From contig JAISDY010000095.1 in NCBI GenBank assembly GCA_031264425.1, forward strand, positions 1 through 7,819: a stretch of 7,819 nucleotides of DNA, written 5' to 3'. This DNA comes from Endomicrobium sp. (GTDB taxonomy: Bacteria > Elusimicrobiota > Endomicrobiia > Endomicrobiales > Endomicrobiaceae). Positions 6,483 to 7,819 of this stretch are shown piece by piece (position 1 is the stretch's first letter; each line of letters opens with the position of its first letter). The notes beneath the pieces were generated by a model that did no database searches, had not been told where the DNA came from, and was given only the letters and a program-made list of their open reading frames with translations. The translations under genes were made by a program, and so were the position numbers.

Positions 6483-7735
6483 ATAATATTGCCAAATAAA
6501 GAATTTATTTTAGCTTCTTTTATACTGACATTTAAATGCCTGCCCAAATCTTTTTCGCTGCCGCCTTTTACAAAAACCTTACGTCCGCCTCTTGTTCTTG
6601 CCTCTATAACGCCGTTTTCTATTTTCTCGGCTAAAACCTGTTGAACGCTGCCAACCATTGAAGCAACTATTTCAACAGAAATTCTATTAGATTCTTCAAG
6701 TATAAGCCTATGGCGTCTCTTTTTTTCTTCCAAAGGAACATCGTCGGGCATATTTGCGGCTTTTGTATTGGGACGAGGAGAATATCTAAAAACATATAGT
6801 CCGCCAAATCTTATTTCCTTAACGGCTTTAAAAGTTTCTTCAAAATCCTCTTTGGTTTCTCCCGGGAAGCCCACTATAATATCGGTTGTTATGCTTATGT
6901 CAGGTATTGCCATTCTTAACTTTTTGACCAAGTCAACGTAATGTTCGTAACTATACTTTCTGTTCATAGCCTTAAGAATTTTATTTGAAGCGGACTGCAT
7001 TGGCAAATGAATATGGGAACAAACTTTAGACTCTGTTGCCATCATTTCTATAAGTTCGTCGCTTAAGTCTTTTGGATGGTTAGTCATAAATCTTATACGC
7101 TCAAGACCGCTGATAGCCGCAATATTTTTTACCAGTGAAGTAAAATTAAAGTCTTTGTATATATAAGAATTTACGTTCTGCCCTAAAAGCGTTATTTCCT
7201 TAGCGCCGTTTTTTACCAACAAAGAACTTTCTTCTATTATATCCAAAGCATTAAGACTTGTTTCTCTGCCTCTAACAAACGGTACAACACAATAAGAGCA
7301 GTAATTATCGCAACCCCGCATAATTGTCACATATCTTACAATATTGGAAGAATTTTCAATTTTATTAAAGGAAGAATCATGCAAATTGCACAAATCTGCA
7401 ATTCTTAAGACTACGTTATCTATATCCTTACTTCCCACTATCAAATCAACGCTTTTAAACCGTCGTTTAATTTTAGGACCTATTCTTTCCGCCATGCAGC
7501 CTATAACGACTATCTTTGTGTTTGGATTGTCTTGTTTAAACTCTTCCGCTCTACCTAGAAAAGAAAACGCTTTTTGCTCGGACTGCGCTCTAACAGAACA
7601 TGTGTTGAGTATTACCACATTCGCTTCCTGCAAGACATTTACTTTTGAAGCTCCGTAACTTGAAAGTGCGAGTCCCAGTTTATCAGACTCGCACACATTC
7701 ATCTGACATCCGATTGTTTCAATAAAATAATTCAA
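6479..7735 (-). CDS. miaB: tRNA-2-methylthio-N6-dimethylallyladenosine synthase MiaB
   Basis: MiaB is a radical-SAM methylthiotransferase that converts i6A37 to ms2i6A37 in tRNA, the step after MiaA. The 418-residue protein shows the UPF0004 domain with GCQMN and its three cluster cysteines Cys10, Cys46 and Cys80, the radical-SAM motif CDNYCSYC (Cys142, Cys146, Cys149), VVPFVRGRE (150-158), FMTNHPKDLSDELI (216-229), HLPMQSASNKILKAMNRKYS (243-262), FRYSPRPNT (316-324) and a C-terminal TRAM domain (about 359-417) for RNA binding. The TNHPKDL and GCQMN signatures favour MiaB over RimO or MtaB. The start must be TTG at 7733-7735: the frame is closed by a TAG three sense codons further upstream, and the first in-frame ATG is codon 12, beyond the essential Cys10. 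A Shine-Dalgarno AGG lies 8 bases before the TTG. It appears to head the transcription unit and overlaps the next gene by four bases. Confidence 0.97.
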   Translation of the reverse strand: MNYFIETIGCQMNVCESDKLGLALSSYGASKVNVLQEANVVILNTCSVRAQSEQKAFSFLGRAEEFKQDNPNTKIVVIGCMAERIGPKIKRRFKSVDLIVGSKDIDNVVLRIADLCNLHDSSFNKIENSSNIVRYVTIMRGCDNYCSYCVVPFVRGRETSLNALDIIEESSLLVKNGAKEITLLGQNVNSYIYKDFNFTSLVKNIAAISGLERIRFMTNHPKDLSDELIEMMATESKVCSHIHLPMQSASNKILKAMNRKYSYEHYVDLVKKLRMAIPDISITTDIIVGFPGETKEDFEETFKAVKEIRFGGLYVFRYSPRPNTKAANMPDDVPLEEKKRRHRLILEESNRISVEIVASMVGSVQQVLAEKIENGVIEARTRGGRKVFVKGGSEKDLGRHLNVSIKEAKINSLFGNII

Positions 7736-7743
7736 AAATTTTT

Positions 7744-7747
7744 CCTA
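7744..7747 (-). promoter_or_regulatory. Shine-Dalgarno deciding the TTG start of miaB
   Basis: TAGG, followed by AAAAATTT and then the TTG at 7735, gives a good 8-base spacing. A weak 5-bp inverted repeat (TAATC at 7746-7750, GATTA at 7755-7759) overlaps its upstream edge and could slightly occlude it in mRNA; five A-T-rich pairs are too few to call a regulatory hairpin. Confidence 0.6.
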
Positions 7748-7764
7748 ATCCTATGATTACAGGT

Positions 7765-7789
7765 ATTATATTATACAAAATTGCGTCAG
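7765..7789 (-). promoter_or_regulatory. Possible promoter of the miaB-mutSL-miaA-murJ block
   Basis: Read on the minus strand, two exact TATAAT hexamers overlap by one base (7770-7775 and 7765-7770). A start of transcription some 7 bases downstream would give a leader of roughly 20-30 bases. No -35 box is convincing: CTGACG (7784-7789) shares four positions with TTGACA but lies only 8 or 13 bases from the -10 boxes. An A-rich tract further upstream (7799-7810) may help as an UP-like element. In AT-rich DNA TATAAT can occur by chance, so this is a tentative call. Confidence 0.4.
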
Positions 7790-7819
7790 ATTGTTTATAT
7801 TTTTTTTAAAGCTAAGGCG

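Noticed and set aside
7776..7819. Possible end of another minus-strand gene upstream of miaB
   Set aside because: Short open stretches exist in two frames, but fewer than 20 codons are visible and none can be recognised.
1..7819. CRISPR arrays, tRNA or rRNA genes, insertion sequences, phage or defence genes
   Set aside because: Nearly the whole window is occupied by six intact housekeeping genes, and no spaced repeats, tRNA-like folds or transposase motifs were seen on either strand.

Overview
The window is one compact block of six genes, all on the minus strand, read from high to low coordinates: miaB, a small membrane-anchored lytic transglycosylase, mutS, mutL, miaA and the first part of murJ, which runs off the left edge. 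Every junction is tight: a 4-base overlap, then gaps of 10, 1, 13 and 9 bases. No terminator is visible, so one polycistronic transcript is the simplest reading. Plus-strand open frames opposite these genes are antisense shadows. No intergenic stretch exceeds about 85 bases.

Layout from right to left. Positions 7736-7819 hold a short AT-rich leader with two overlapping TATAAT boxes and a Shine-Dalgarno for a TTG-started miaB (6479-7735). The transglycosylase (5937-6482) overlaps miaB by ATGA. Next come mutS (3353-5926), mutL (1567-3351), miaA (690-1553) and murJ (1-680, about the first 226 codons).

The genes fall into three jobs. MiaA and MiaB act in sequence on adenosine 37 of tRNAs that read UNN codons: prenylation, then methylthiolation. 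MutS and MutL are the core of mismatch repair. MutL carries the metal-binding endonuclease motifs, and both proteins have a plausible sliding-clamp motif, which fits the nick-directed, MutH-independent pathway used by most bacteria. The transglycosylase and MurJ act on peptidoglycan, by cleaving glycan strands and by flipping lipid II. Linkage of miaB, mutS, mutL and miaA is common in bacteria. A transglycosylase inside the cluster and murJ at its end are less familiar to me.

The DNA is AT-rich, at roughly 35-40% GC by eye, with TAA, TAG and TGA all used as stops (standard code). The MurJ sequence resembles the Gram-negative type and the genes are full length and intact. This suggests a low-GC, probably diderm bacterium. 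Elusimicrobiota/Endomicrobia is one possibility, but that is a weak guess.

I do not see a new biological system here; this is housekeeping DNA. The points most worth a second look are a perfect 13-bp inverted repeat inside the transglycosylase gene, the Ser substitution in the MutL endonuclease motif, the obligatory TTG start of miaB, and the use of upstream stop codons as part of Shine-Dalgarno sites.
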